From: Flammulina velutipes
Lineage: Eukaryota; Basidiomycota; Agaricomycetes; Agaricales; Physalacriaceae
Assembly: GCA_011800155.1 (NCBI GenBank)
Contig: CM022371.1
Location: forward strand, 2,666,001-2,730,000
Reading direction: 5' to 3'
Length of the DNA stretch: 64,000 bases
Positions within the stretch are counted from its first letter, which is position 1; each line of letters begins with the position of its first letter. The position numbers and the translations under genes were made by a program. This document shows positions 12,018 to 23,794 of the stretch, piece by piece. The notes beneath the pieces are model-generated. The model made no database searches. It was given only the letters and a program-made list of their open reading frames with translations, and was not told where the DNA came from.

Positions 12018-12258
12018 AGTAGAGGGTGTTCAACAGTTGAATAACCGCTGACAATTACACACAATACATTCACTTCATTCAACCCTCGCAAATTACGAAT
12101 GATGCCTGTTGAACAACAATTGGGTAGAACGGCGCCGTGCGTCCGACGTCCGTTGAATCAGATTGACTTGCCATACATGCATGTTGTTGTGACTGAATAT
12201 TGGGAACGCTCACTACATCTCCCCGCATTCTATTGACAAATCAGAAATGTCTCATCAC

Positions 12259-13178
12259 TCAAAAAGTAGGCTGACCAGTAATTTTTACCACCAGCTTGGG
12301 ACGGTTATTGGGGCCCGTTGCTACGTTCTCTATTTTTCGCAAGGTGAGCATACCATCTGTGACACGGCCAAATACGACGTGTTTGCCATCCAGAAAGTCA
12401 CATTTAGCGGTCGTGATGAAGAACTTAGAAGATGTCAGGAGGATAATACCAGGCAAGCAGAGAGACCTACTTGACATCCATTTGTGTTAGGTCCAGAGTT
12501 TGCCTAAGATTAGATTTTAGAGGATTGAAGAGTGATTACGAAAATGCTTACCATTGAGAGCAAGCCAGGACCGACATGCTTCTCCTGAAAGTTCTCGTCC
12601 TAAGATAGCGTTAAGATAGCACACAGAACGATAATGATGCACTGACAGGAAACTTATCGCCATAGATTGAGAAAGATCCAGTTCCGTCGCCGTTTAAGAA
12701 GTCGCCACCTATTGAGATTCGATAAACGTAGGATGAGTAGTGGATACCGACTGACCTTGGCACATAAAGTTGGGCACACTACAGACATGATGAGAGATGA
12801 AACGAGAGAGAGAAATGGGATTCGTACACTCTAACAAGAGTATGGTGAATTAAGGCGGACAAGCTTCCATTTTATTGCCCGCACCTGTGAAACGTCGCGT
12901 TTTTATAACCTTGAGGCCTCGAATTTACACTAGGTATTGTTGAGCTGAGGTGCATGTAGCATTAGACGCGTAGCCCACCGGTATTCGCCCGTACAGAGCT
13001 GACGAAAGTTTTCGGCTGTCCTGGACGTCGATTTGGGTTAATCCAAGTTGCAGAGACAGTCAAACGGTGCGAACTTGGGAACAATGTCGCTAAAAAGCTC
13101 CATCTTCATTCTTCCAGCAGGTGTTTCACCAATGTTGATGTCCATGAACACAATCGGACGAGTAGTTGTCGAGGACAT
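12259..13178 (-). CDS. PPIH: Cyclophilin H-type peptidyl-prolyl isomerase
   Basis: This is a cis-trans prolyl isomerase, closest by eye to cyclophilin H, the U4/U6-U5 snRNP-associated cyclophilin, which acts in the spliceosome. Joined exons read [105 protein letters not shown], then [20 protein letters not shown]. The length is about 180 aa. Catalytic Arg (FHR), Gln (MCQGGDF), Phe (QFFIT) and His (DGKHVVFG) are present. The gene is broken by eight introns. A 3-nt exon at 12828-12830 is needed to keep the catalytic Arg and the spacing. The C-terminus is KITGQPTF rather than the usual cysteine-containing end. Only 123 bp separate the start from the end of the next gene upstream. Confidence 0.95.
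12828..12830 (-). other. 3-nt microexon (AGT) in the cyclophilin gene
   Basis: On the minus strand the order is ...TTTCACAG, a 54-nt intron (12884-12831, GTGCGG...GTTAG), AGT, a 49-nt intron (12827-12779, GTACGA...TGTAG), then TGTGCCCAACTT. Including AGT gives FHR-V-V-P-N-F-M. Skipping it gives FHS-V-P-N-F, which loses the catalytic Arg and one residue. Confidence 0.8.
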
Positions 13179-13301
13179 GATGATCAAGAGCAAGGCAAGA
13201 CCTGGCAAGACCGTCACACAAATGTCACGAATGCGTTACAACTGTAGGTGCTAAAGAACTTTGAGAAGACTAAAGAGTACTAGATTATTTAGCTGCTTGT
13301 G

Positions 13302-15887
13302 TCAGAATAAATCAGTTGCACTCTTCTGCGCGTCTACGTAGCATTTGTAGCGGGGATCGCTCGGCCCTCTCCATCCAACTGTGTCCTATGAGTACGTTTG
13401 ACGATCACTGCCCAACGAACACTCACCGCATTTCCAGCAATCAAGAATACCATTAGGGTCACTGGGGAGGATATGTGGATTGACCAGCATGAATGAGGTG
13501 GAACATACTATTTCTGTTTCAATTCCAGGAGTTTGGGATAATTGTCTCCCCAGAAGGCACCTGCGATGAAAATGAATATGCGTACACTGCTTTTCAACAA
13601 CGTCACATACGCTCGTGATCCAGCTCGTAAATATCACCCTCAGTCTAGTCGTGTCAGCGCCTGCTTAATGTAGTTTATGGTTTCATGTCACTCACCCCAT
13701 ATGCACCTGATTCCGGAGAAAGATCTCTCAGATTTTGAATGTTATCTGTTATTGTTTGAAAGTGTTCTCTGACGCCATCTATCGTAGCATTCCAAGGAAA
13801 TTCATACTGAAATACGGCCTGATAAGAAATGTTCATTAGCAGAAGAAGGCTGACCAATTTTGTGTTGGGACTTACATGCCATAGTGAATTGCGCCACGCT
13901 GGGGCCGCACTGGTTGTACCTTCAGCGTAATCGTAGAGGTAAGGCGTCGCGGTAGTAATATGTGGGTTTCCGGCGGTGAGCATACGCATAAGGGCATCCA
14001 GGAGTTGCTCCTTCGTTTGTTCACTGTCGAAGAGTGAGTTGGGCATTAGCCAAGCCCCTCCGATTGCATTGTAGCCTCCGATCTTGAAAATTAGTTCAGT
14101 CATATAGCTTGAGATACATGTCTGACGCGTACAGCAGAAGATTTGACATATTTATTGAAGAACGCTAGCCATGAAGGAAGCTCTTCGATCACGGCGGTCC
14201 CATTTTGGGACAATGTGTAGTCGACCGCGTCTTTCATAGATTCTTGAGCCTCCTGAAGGGAGAGTAAAGGTGTCACGCTGACGAGGTTACGCGGCTTGAC
14301 AATGTGTTAGGGAAGCTTGGGTAGTGTCATCGGAATAGAACGAACCGAAATATGACCACCCCAACCTGCTTTTCCCCATTTTACGGAATTATTGATCACT
14401 AACTTCAGAAACCCTCGAGCGTTGTCAGAATTTTGAGTGAAAGACAAGGAAGCACTAAGAGAGAGTAATTCGTCAATAAATCGAATAGTATTGGCTGAAC
14501 GAGCACATACACCTGAAGCTTCATCTTTGGCTCGACTTTGATTGTAGACTCTATGACAACACCAAATGTGCCACCTCCACCTCCTCTCAGAGCCCAGAAG
14601 AGATCGGGATGCAAAAACTCATTGACCGTCAGATAGTTGCCGTCAGGAGTAACAATCTTAAATTGCAACTAGAGAATATTTGAGATTACGCTCTCAAAGA
14701 ACGTGAGGGTTGACTTACGACGCGATCAACACCTAATCCGAAGACTGGGCTCAAGATGCTGTGACCGCCACCCTACCACCATTGTCATCTCTCAAAGCCC
14801 GTCTGCAAAGGAAGAAATACTAACCATCAACCACCCGCCACTCGCACCGACCGTGGGATGATATCCACCTACCACAGTCAGATTATGAGCGTCAGCAAAT
14901 TCATAGGCGCTATAAAAAGAGACGCCAGCCTATACGACGAATTATCAGATGTCCTATGACTCGTAAAACTTCCCGGCAGGAATCGTACCCCAAGGGTAAG
15001 GACCGAAGTTCCACCAGTGTATTCGAGTGCGCCTTCCGGAACAAATGATGGGTCATGGGAGATCTGAGCTGGTAAGTTGGGAACAAAAGAGAGAATCAAA
15101 GGATAAACTTGCCGTGTTCAGATTGTGTGTCTTCGCGGGTATTAGCATCCGTCGTACAGTTAGAACTGATTGCGTACCCAGATAGACAGTGATCCTATTT
15201 GTGCTCCTCGACCACCAAAATCATGTCCCGAATTTTTAATAGACACGAGAACGCCGGTATCTCGAACGAAGCGCAAGACATTCTGAACGTCCTGAGGGGA
15301 ACTAGCTTCCACCTGAGATGCTGATGAGTAAGGCCGTACCTCACAACTACTAGAAAAAAGCATACGAAGTACTCCGAGAGACTGCCTTGGGCGCAATTTT
15401 TCCCTTCCCATGCGATGGAGTTGTTCGTCGAAGACGGGTCCAACTGGCACGTTTCTTCCAAGGCAGTGCACCCCTCCCATGCCGGCTGTTTGATAAAAGT
15501 CAACGCGAGTCCTCATTGACATTTAGAGTCATCAAGAAATTGACTTACCCACAGGAATGCATTGAACCTTGACGCCCTATAAAAAGGGTCTCTATAGCCC
15601 GACTGAATTGCAGCACAGCCAGACTTATCCTCGTTAGAGGCTCCGTTGACCACGTCAAAACATGAAGCAGCAAAAGGTGTTGCCGTTGAGAGTTTTCCGC
15701 CCAAGGTGGAGTTTAATTCAGACCATTGAGTAGCAGTGATAGAAGACGTTGTGACAACGCCCGTGAGACCTTGGGCTGCTGGAGTGTCCCTAGAAAGAGA
15801 GCTAGCGACAAAAGCGAGTCCAAGGCCTAGGATGAGTGGTGTCGACAACGTTGTGGTGAACAGCATGACTGAAGGGTATGCGACCAC
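13302..15887 (-). CDS. Secreted BBE-like FAD-dependent oxidase
   Basis: This is a secreted flavoprotein of the FAD-binding type 4 (PCMH/VAO) family with a C-terminal berberine-bridge (BBE) segment. Fungal relatives oxidise sugars, oligosaccharides or secondary metabolites and release hydrogen peroxide. A signal peptide is clear (LILGLGLAFVASSLS); ATG 15866 is as good a start as 15887. The FAD domain shows VLVSIKNSGHDFGGRG near 15230, with the His expected to hold FAD, then VVGGYHPTVGASGGWL near 14850 and the family block DLFWALRGGGGGTFGVV near 14590. The BBE end reads FWGDNYPKLLELKQKYDPN. About ten introns are needed, including a 53-nt one near 15330 that otherwise looks like a frame break. 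The usual second FAD-anchoring Cys (family pattern GxCPTVG) is Tyr/His here, so attachment is probably through His alone. Confidence 0.9.
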
Positions 15888-16353
15888 GGAGAAACGGGGG
15901 TGAAAGAAAGATCGTTGAATACTTATTACGCGCGGGATATCATTACATCTTAACAGTGGTGGTGAGGTCCATGGTCACCTTGGGTCCAGCGATCGGCACC
16001 TTTCATGAAATGCCGGAGTTGTCGGACCGAAGTTAATCAGTACGTACCGTTCCAATACCGTTCTCTACCACAAGACACTTCATGTCTTTCTTCTTCGTTC
16101 AAGCAGCTTCTCAAAAAAATTCTGGAGGCTGTCATTTACTTGGTCTCTGTGACTATCAGGCTATCTTTCTGTCCGCACGCCGGAGGTGATGATCAAAATG
16201 ATACGTATCACGTCCATTCATTCACTTCAACTGTGGTTCTTCGACATATGGTCACAGTCGAAGAGCCGGTATGATGTACTCGTATCGGGTGCCATTTAAC
16301 TGTGGGGTATGATAGATCTCCGACGGTTTAGCACCTGCATTACCACTGCTACT
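15888..16353. other. Divergent intergenic region
   Basis: This is the 5' flank of the BBE oxidase (-) and the multi-pass membrane gene (+). The open frame at 16005-16274 shows no domain. Nothing else is recognised. Confidence 0.45.
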
Positions 16354-17499
16354 ATGACCGTCTCTGAAGACGTACAACTGGAGCGAGTTCGCGTCGCCTC
16401 CCTCTTCGTTGAAAGCATCTTATATGGCGTATATATCATCTCTTTCGCTTTCGCCATGCGCTACCTCCTTGTTGATGCCGCCGGAGTAACGATAAGGCGT
16501 GGTATTCACTGGACCATGGTGATCATCACACTCCTGCTCTTTGGGCTGGCTTCAGTAGATGAATGCCTAGGGCTGGTGCGAGTCCTTAGACTCGATGTTC
16601 ACTTTCCGCCCACGGGCGTGGATTCTATGCTGGTCAGTGTAAAAATCTCTTGATCAGTCTCATACCAGACATTTATGCTTTCTATAGTCCATTGTCATTT
16701 TCCTGGTGATTGTCCTGGTCGATGGAATACTGGTAAAATTTGCCTTCTAAGCCTTTTCTATCGACGCCATATAACGTGAGATAGGTTTATCGTTGCTGGA
16801 TTGTCTACCTCCGTTCGTGGGTAGTGATAATTTTGCCTGGAATTCTTTGGCTAGGCACTTTTGCCTCAACAATCCTCCACCTGTATAACATCGTCCACTT
16901 GCACGTAGGCAGTCCTGTCAATACGCCTAGATTGGAAAAAACTCTAAAAGCAATCCTTACCTTGACTATTGTTCAAAACATCCTTTCTACCGGTGATTGC
17001 TCTTCTTTCTTTCCAAACAATGGTGATCTTACCATCTTCTCTAGCGTTGATTGCCTGGCGTATATGGCACATTGACCGACAATCCTCTCCTTACCGAGTT
17101 CATAACGGAAGAACTCAGCTGCAGATGATAAGCAAGATAGTTGTGGAATCCGGATTGCTGTGTACGTTGAGCGCAACATGCTCATACATATCATTCTGGA
17201 CCAGCAAACGATACGCAGGAGAAATAGCTTCTGACGCAGTACGTATCCCTACATGTCTCGCGGAACGCTTTTGACCAAATCTTGATGTCCAGCAAACGCA
17301 GCTAATCTCCATCGCATTCAATCTCATCATTATAAGGACGGCTAACCAGTCGAGGAATGAATATGTCTTCCGAAACACTGTCCCAAGTCAGGGACTCCAG
17401 CTGTCTTTTAGACCACCTACGATTGCTAACGTTTCTTCGACCAACGATGTTTCAGAGGAAAGCCCCCTGCCACGAAAGGGACGTGACTTAAGTGTATAG
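16354..17499 (+). CDS. Multi-pass (about 7-TM) membrane protein, agaric family
   Basis: About five exons give roughly 310 aa with seven hydrophobic helices, the layout of a large uncharacterised membrane-protein family expanded in Agaricomycetes. Helices visible in order: LFVESILYGVYIISFAFAMR, IHWTMVIITLLLFGLASVDE, SIVIFLVIVLVDGILVYRCW, VVIILPGILWLGTFASTILH, LKAILTLTIVQNILST, VESGLLCTLSATCSYISFW and ISIAFNLIIIRTA. The family signature of helix 3, an acidic residue followed by a bulky Arg-x-Trp (DGILVYRCWIVY), is present. The tail is polar and Ser-rich (ending RKGRDLSV), consistent with a cytosolic C-terminus. The topology resembles a receptor, but no ligand or G-protein link can be claimed. 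The same architecture appears in the pair at 32.3-35.5 kb. Confidence 0.8.
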
Positions 17500-18256
17500 G
17501 AAGTATGCGTCGCATCTATGTAATATCTACTATTTAATATTTATTGCTACTTATCGATGATTTGGAAGCGTCCTTCAAGGCTACCCTCCGCCTGTTTACT
17601 AGCCACTAGTGACGTGAACAGGCATCCCTCGCACATGGATCGTTCTATGTATGTGCATAGATATCGGCCGATGCTTGAGGCGAGGGAGTCAGAAGCACAT
17701 CCAGCATGCTTGGTGCTGGTCATCACGAGAGCACCTCGCCTCATGTTAGACAATTTCATTCAAGTTCATATCCTTCGACATTAATGAATCTTTCATGGAA
17801 TGTAAGTTCAGCAAGTGGCTTGAGTTCGAAATGATGAGCCTTTCTCTGTACTTCTAAGATTGTTGCGCCGGAAGAAAAGATACAACCTGGAAGAAAGACG
17901 TAGCTAAATGTGCGCCACATTGGCTATTTCGGTCCGACATCGGCAATTCGGCAATTGTAAAATTCTTCCTTTGTCCTCCCGCCCGTGTACAACCGTTTGC
18001 ATGTAATACTATGCACTGTCTTCAACAATTCTCATTGAATTCTATGCATCTTCTTGACCCTTTTAATGATTCGACGCAGCAACTGGCAGGATAACGGCGT
18101 CCTTATCGCGATAATTCAGAATTCGGAATACCAGGGCTCGCGGAGTCTCACGAGTCACGAAGGGCGACGAAGTCTTGTGGACTGGTGGCTTTACTTACTA
18201 CATCCATCTCATTTCTTCCGTCTGGCCATATACTGTTGAACGCCCCATCTTGAGCC
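17500..18256. other. Intergenic stretch
   Basis: This is AT-richer sequence of about 750 nt between two plus-strand genes. Open frames on both strands at 17547-17784 are antisense mirrors of each other and show no family. I see no repeat or RNA gene. Confidence 0.5.
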
Positions 18257-20264
18257 ATGGGGTTCTCTGCTGGATTCCTCATCTATTCGGGTGTAATGCC
18301 GCTGGTCAAGATGTACCTCGATCTTTCTACTCAGACTTGCGGGCCTATTTCTGATACTTTACAGGTTTTTGACCATTTTCTTTGGTTTCTGGCTTTCTCG
18401 AAAAGGACTCTTTCCTCATGCAGCTTCGCGAGGCGCATCACAGGTGTGTCCCAATATCGTGTTGCGTTTTCAGCCAACTCAATTGATCACAGGTTACTAT
18501 GAATGTCGCTCTGCCAGGGCTCATATTCTCGAGTGTTGTCCCAGCGTTCAATTCTCACAATGTCTCTTCTATGGGTCCCCTGTTTTTACAAGCTTTCGTA
18601 TGGCTCTTATTTCTTTTTTCAAACTGCTCTCAATGCTTTCATCAGTTCTACATGATCTGCGGCGCTATATTGGGTCTCATAATTCGCGAGTTTTTCTTTG
18701 TACCGCGGAACTTTTGGCAAGGCATCGTTGTCGCAACTGCTTTGAGTAACTGGGGAAATCTTCGTATGTCTGTCGCAGCCACCTTGACCTGATTTTGACC
18801 ATCGTTAGCAACTGCAATCGTTCTTACTGTCACACAATCCGCTCCTTTCGACCCCAAGACGGATCCCGCTCGTGAGCGCATACTTTCATTAAGATGCACA
18901 GAGTTTTGACGTGTTTTCAGTCGGCGTTTCATTTGTGTCCATTTTCATCGTGTCATACAACATAGTGATGTGGATATTTGGTGCTGGGAATTCCCTAGCT
19001 TGGGACTTCGCTCCTGGAATTCCCCAGGGGGAAGCGGCTCAAAAGCGGTTATCGTGGCGTGAAAAACCTATCGCATCGATGTTCTTCCGATTGCGCAACA
19101 AGTTTAGGAAAAACGGCAAGACTGAAGATTGCGAGAAAGCATCAGCTGGCGACAACGATTTGGATCGGGTACCTTCATGTCATGACGATAAACGAGATGT
19201 AGTCGCAGGAGACGTGGGTCTGGTGCAAGCGGAGACCTCACACGCAGGGAAGGGAGAAGATGTCGAAGCACTGGAGATGGATCCAGAAATTCAGTTGGCT
19301 CGTCGTACATCAAAGATCTCGACATCTTCCGCCAGGTCTCGCAGGCCTTCTGCTGGGACGGGGACTCGTCCACCTCCGCCATTGATAGGACCTCCTGGTG
19401 GCAAACACCCAACTGCTCAAACTCATCAAATGCCCACGGTTGTACCCGAAGAACCGACAATTTCTCGACTGGAGATTTGGCTCGGGCCCGTAGGTACGAG
19501 TATCTTTCGCAAAGTGGCCGCGTTGTTCTCGCCCATCACTGTCGCGATGTATATCGCACTGGTCTGCGCCCTGGTACCTCAGCTAAAGGCACTCTTCGTG
19601 AAGAGCGACGAAGGTCCAATATATAGCGCGCCCGACGGAAACCCGCCTCTCAATTTCCTAATAGAGACTGGTATGCCCCACCTACATTATCGTATCTTAA
19701 CTCACCGACGTTTTAGCTGAACTCGTCGGAGATATGACTGTACCTTTAGCGCTCATTCTTCTTGGTGCCTCCTTCGCTCGCATGAAGGTACCGAAGCCTT
19801 TTAGCAGGTTACCACTACCTGCGATCTTTGCTGTCACGTTTGCAAAGCTGGTCGTACTCCCAGTTATCGGAATTGTGTTCTCCCAAGGTTTGGTAACGCA
19901 TGGTCTTGTGCAGAAGGAGTCCCTTGTAGAGAGGTTCGTGGGGATGTTACTGAGTGGAACGCCCAGTGCTGTGAAGTCAGTCTTGATCCTCGGAAAGTTA
20001 GTTTACAGATACTGACGAATGGATAAAGTCAGCTGGTAGTGACACAGCTGTTCACCAAAGACCCTGGGGACCTCGATACGTTATGTGCATTTCTTCTCGC
20101 CCAATGTGAGTATTCAGTTTGCCTAGGATATCTGTATACTGATGGAAGAGTCGCAGATATCGTGATGTTTGTTTCCACAGCGTAAGCTCTCCTCATAGAA
20201 GCTCTAGATGATACTGATTAAAGCGTCCAGTGTTATTACAGGAATTTCTCTCGCGCTTCTCTAA
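18257..20264 (+). CDS. Auxin-efflux-carrier-type (AEC) membrane transporter
   Basis: This is a membrane transporter of the bile/arsenite/riboflavin/AEC group (membrane transport family PF03547-type, as in yeast Ecm3 and YLR152C), probably in the ER or plasma membrane. The first half holds helices VMPLVKMFLTIFFGFWLSRK, VTMNVALPGLIFSSVVPAF (the family N-A-L-P motif), FYMICGAILGLIIREFFFVP and NFWQGIVVATALSNWGNL. A long hydrophilic loop (about 19060-19470) with RRPSAGTGTRPPPP separates it from the second half: ITVAMYIALVCALVPQLKAL, ELVGDMTVPLALILLGASFA, IFAVTFAKLVVLPVIGIVFS and a last helix ending ITGISLALL. Eight or so introns keep frame. The length of about 570 aa is usual for fungal members. 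The substrate is unknown in fungi. Confidence 0.88.
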
Positions 20265-20458
20265 TATCATCTGGAACAATAGACAGCACGCACAGAACGC
20301 GTCACTTCCGCGTCATACGCGAAGGATAGTTCAGACAGTGTAGACCCATTAGAACATGGAGAGTGTGAGTCTGTTAGATTGATATAGATATCTACTAGGG
20401 TATGATTTATGATGATGTACAGCTAGATACCGTTAAATGTACCGCACTCTCAGCATTA

Positions 20459-21920
20459 CTACAAAGTCCGAAGCCACCCAATAACCTTCTGTCCAACTCT
20501 CTCGACGAATCCATCGTATTCCGTATTTTGCCCTCGAATGAAAAGGCCACAGTGCGCCGCAACTTCGTCTTCAACTCCGGCAATGAGCACCTTCTCCCAC
20601 TTCTCCCCACCACCAAGAACTTTCCCCAGACCAGTCGGTAATACGACGAAATGCCGTGGGACTTTGCCTTTCTTTGCCTCCTTCTCTTGTTCTTTCTTCA
20701 GCTTCTTGAGCCGCTTCTCCTTTTCCTTCGACGAAGATTCGGAAGAATTCTTCGTGGCGATGCTCTCTGCCATACCATTTTCGACTAACGCGGCGTTGTT
20801 GTCAGCTTCTTCGATTTTACCTCCAGAGCCATCTGGCGGTGCTGTTTGAGTCCAGTAGTTGACCCATAGCCCGTTCCAGTTCACGAGGGCGGTATAACGG
20901 TCTTTGAGACCTGAAGGATCAAACATACACGAGCCGAACTGAAAATGCTCAACCATCCAGCGCTTGGCGGCTGTTACTGGTTCGTTTGAGTGTTTGCGCA
21001 TCCAACGAATTAGAGGATCTTCAGAATGTGAGTCAATAAAGCCTTGTGCTTTGCTCATTAACGCGTTAGACCGGTCCATAAAGGACGGAGAGGACGGGGC
21101 CAAAGATAAGCGACTCGAAGACGCGGAGGGAGACGCGGGCGCAGGAGACAGATAGCCTGGGGAGGAGGATGACTGGATTGAAGCTGTCGACGATCGGCCT
21201 GAGGAGAAAGCTTCAACAGGTAGAGGACATAGGTAAACTAGATTATACTGACCTGGGGCATTCTTCTTGAAGTTGTCCCAGTTATCTGTGACTTGGCTGT
21301 CCACGATTTGCACCGTATCATTGTTCATTTCGGTCTCTGTCTTCTTCTTGTCATCGTCGCCGTCAAATAGAGACGCGATGCCGGTGATTACGACGTGTGG
21401 GTGCATGCCGAGGTACGGGGTATCGAATGCCAGCATGCCTACGATGCGGTGGGGTCGATGATGCCCAGGTAGATTATTCGAGAGGTGCGTGGCGGCTTCG
21501 GCAGCGAGGAGGCCTCCCATAGAATGGCCCACTAGAATGACCGGTCCAGAAGGCTGTGTATTTAACCTTGGGCAAGTTAGATACGAGGACGACTGCTGCG
21601 CAAGGCCTACCATTCAAGAAAGTTTTTGGCTGCGTGCGAGATGGGCTTGACGCTCTTGTACGTGGGGTATAGACTGCTCTTGACGTTGACGTTGAGGTCC
21701 TTGGGTATCACGGCGGACAGGTATTCGTGTAGATCAGTGGGAAACGACTGGCATCGATAAGTAAGCGTTTAACAGCAGTGATTGCGGCGAACGGATACCT
21801 GGAAAGTTGTCTCATCGCCTTGAACGACAACAGGATTCAGTGACCTGGCTGCATCACAGGCTGGCAATATTTACCGTTGAAGCCGTGGATATATATGAGA
21901 TGGACGAGTTTATGGGTCAT
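20459..21920 (-). CDS. Alpha/beta-hydrolase (lipase-like, DUF676/PGAP1-related)
   Basis: This is a serine hydrolase of the alpha/beta fold, probably a lipase or acyl-esterase. ATG 21920 opens with MTHKLVHLIYIHGFNG, the HGF oxyanion strand typical of the group, and after two short introns continues DETTFQSFPTDLHEYLSAVI. The nucleophile elbow is GHSMGGLLAAEA near 21500, followed by GMLAFDTPYLGMHPHVV. The C-terminal half is unusual. It has a Ser-rich segment near 21180, then a Lys/Glu-rich charged coil (SSSKEKEKRLKKLKKEQE) near 20700. A terminal domain reads LIAGVEDEVAAHCGLFIRGQ and includes a possible catalytic His. The length is about 460 aa. The start lies 65 bp from the divergent COP9 subunit gene. 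Confidence 0.85.
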
Positions 21921-21985
21921 AATGGTGGGCGGAAGCCAAGAAGCGCTGCATCGCCTTTTGACGAGCTACCACCACCATCGCCACC

Positions 21986-23794
21986 ATGGACATCGACCAG
22001 CCCGACGAAGCACAGCCTAGCACGTCGCAGTCTCGCGGCAGAGGCACCGTGCCCATCGACGACGCCCATCCATTCGAACTGGAGACCTACATCGCCAATT
22101 ATTCAGGTGTGCAGCCATTATCCAACGCATATACGCGCCATTGACACCGTCCTAGGCCGTGCCGCCGTCGATCGTCTGGTTCACATCATTCATCTCTGTC
22201 CATCCATCGCCTTGGAAGCCTTCCAGCTGGCCGTTCAGTACATCCATCGTTCTAGAGACCCATCGCAGTACCAATTCCTTGCATCAGCATACGAGCAGGT
22301 TGCCTCGCTCCCAGAATACTCTCTACCGCCTGTCTCTGAGCTACCACCACTGAACTCGAAATGGGTAGACGAAGTCTTGGCCAAAAACCAGGCGGAAAGA
22401 ACAAAACTAGAGAACGAGCTCAAGACATACAATAACAACATGATCAAGGAGAGCATACGCGTGAGTGCACTGTCGACAAAGCGTGCAGTCCTCTCACTGT
22501 TTCCAGATGGCCCATCGAGACTTGGGTGATTTCTATCGCTTAGTTGGCGATTATACTACTTCCTTGAAACACTACACAAAATCGCGTGAATTCTGTACCA
22601 CCAGTCAACACGTTCTTGACATGTGTCTCTCTGTTATCGAGGTGCTACCTCTTGTACAGTCTTTCTCTTAGGTTGACTGATATCTTCTTAGCTTCTGGTT
22701 GAACAACGTAATTACGGCCACATTCCGACCTACGTTTTCAAGGCAGATGCGGCTCTTGACGCTGCTCTCGCTGCTGCCACCCAAAGTGCCGCCACAAGCA
22801 ATGCCTCTGCCCCGATGGTCTCTGTGGGGAAGAAAAGTAGCCCTGAACGTGACCGTGTTCAGAGCAAACTCGATCTCGCGTCGTCCCTCTCATCACTAGG
22901 CCAGGGCGCATACGAGAAGGCCTCTTATACGCTCTTAAGACTCGGCCCAACAAAGGATCTAGGGGACTGGATTGGAAAGGTAAGGGCCAGACCCCTTTTC
23001 ATCTAAGCCTTCTCACTCCTCGAAGATCATATCTCCTGGCGACATCGCCATCTACGGCACCATGTGCGCTATGGCAAGCCTATCGCGTTCAGGCTTCCAA
23101 GCTCAAGTCGTTGACAATCCTACCTTTGGTGTATATGTCGAACAAGAACCACACCTTCGAGAGCTCATCGAAAGCTATATGGCGAGCAAGTTTCAGACTG
23201 TGCTCGAGATCTTGGAGCGGTTCTCTGTACGTACCATTTTCTCACTCCGCCACCACGTTCACGCCCATTCCGATTCGACAGACGCGCCATTACATGGATA
23301 TACACCTCTCCCCGCATGTGCACCACCTAACGGAAAAGATAAGGAATCGTGCTGTGGTGCTGTATTTCCAGCCATTTTCGTCTATCCGACTAGACCGAAT
23401 GAGTCAGGCATTTGGATGGACGGTCGAAGAAGTTGAGACGCAAGTCGTCACTCTGATTCAATCTGGAGATATACAGGGTCGTGTGGATAGCCAAAATAAG
23501 GTGAGATAACACGCCTCCGCATTTTATGAGAACACGCTTCTCAGACCCTTTCTAGATTCTGCAGGTGAAGAGGGATGACCATCGCGTAGATCTTTTTGCC
23601 CGGGCGATGAAGGCCGGCCTCGACATGCAGAATGCGAACAGGAAGTTGTTATTGCGGATGAAGTTGTGAGTTTGCCCTGTTTAAGTGCACAGTCTTTGTT
23701 CTGATGCAAGGAGTGCAGGCAGCAAACAGATTTGGTGATCAAGGCGCCGAAAGGGCATCAGAGTTCCATGGGAGACTACATCCAGGTGGACTAA
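21986..23794 (+). CDS. CSN1: COP9 signalosome complex subunit 1
   Basis: This is the CSN1/GPS1 subunit of the COP9 signalosome, which removes Nedd8 from cullin-RING ubiquitin ligases. ATG 21986 begins [20 protein letters not shown]. Helical repeats follow ([60 protein letters not shown]). The conserved central part is [20 protein letters not shown]. The PCI domain comes next ([20 protein letters not shown], then [20 protein letters not shown]) with the winged-helix piece [20 protein letters not shown]. The C-terminal helix is [20 protein letters not shown], and the protein ends GDYIQVD. About seven introns split the gene, and the length of near 480 aa matches the family. It shares a very short promoter with the divergent hydrolase. 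Confidence 0.95.

Noticed and set aside
15330..15400. Apparent frame break in the BBE oxidase
   Set aside because: A 53-nt intron (GTATGC...TCTCAG) rejoins GSLSEYF to VEASSPQDVQNVL in frame, so the gene is intact here.
17547..17784. Mirror open frames suggesting a small gene
   Set aside because: They are near-identical in extent on both strands, with no start context, TATA box or conserved motif.
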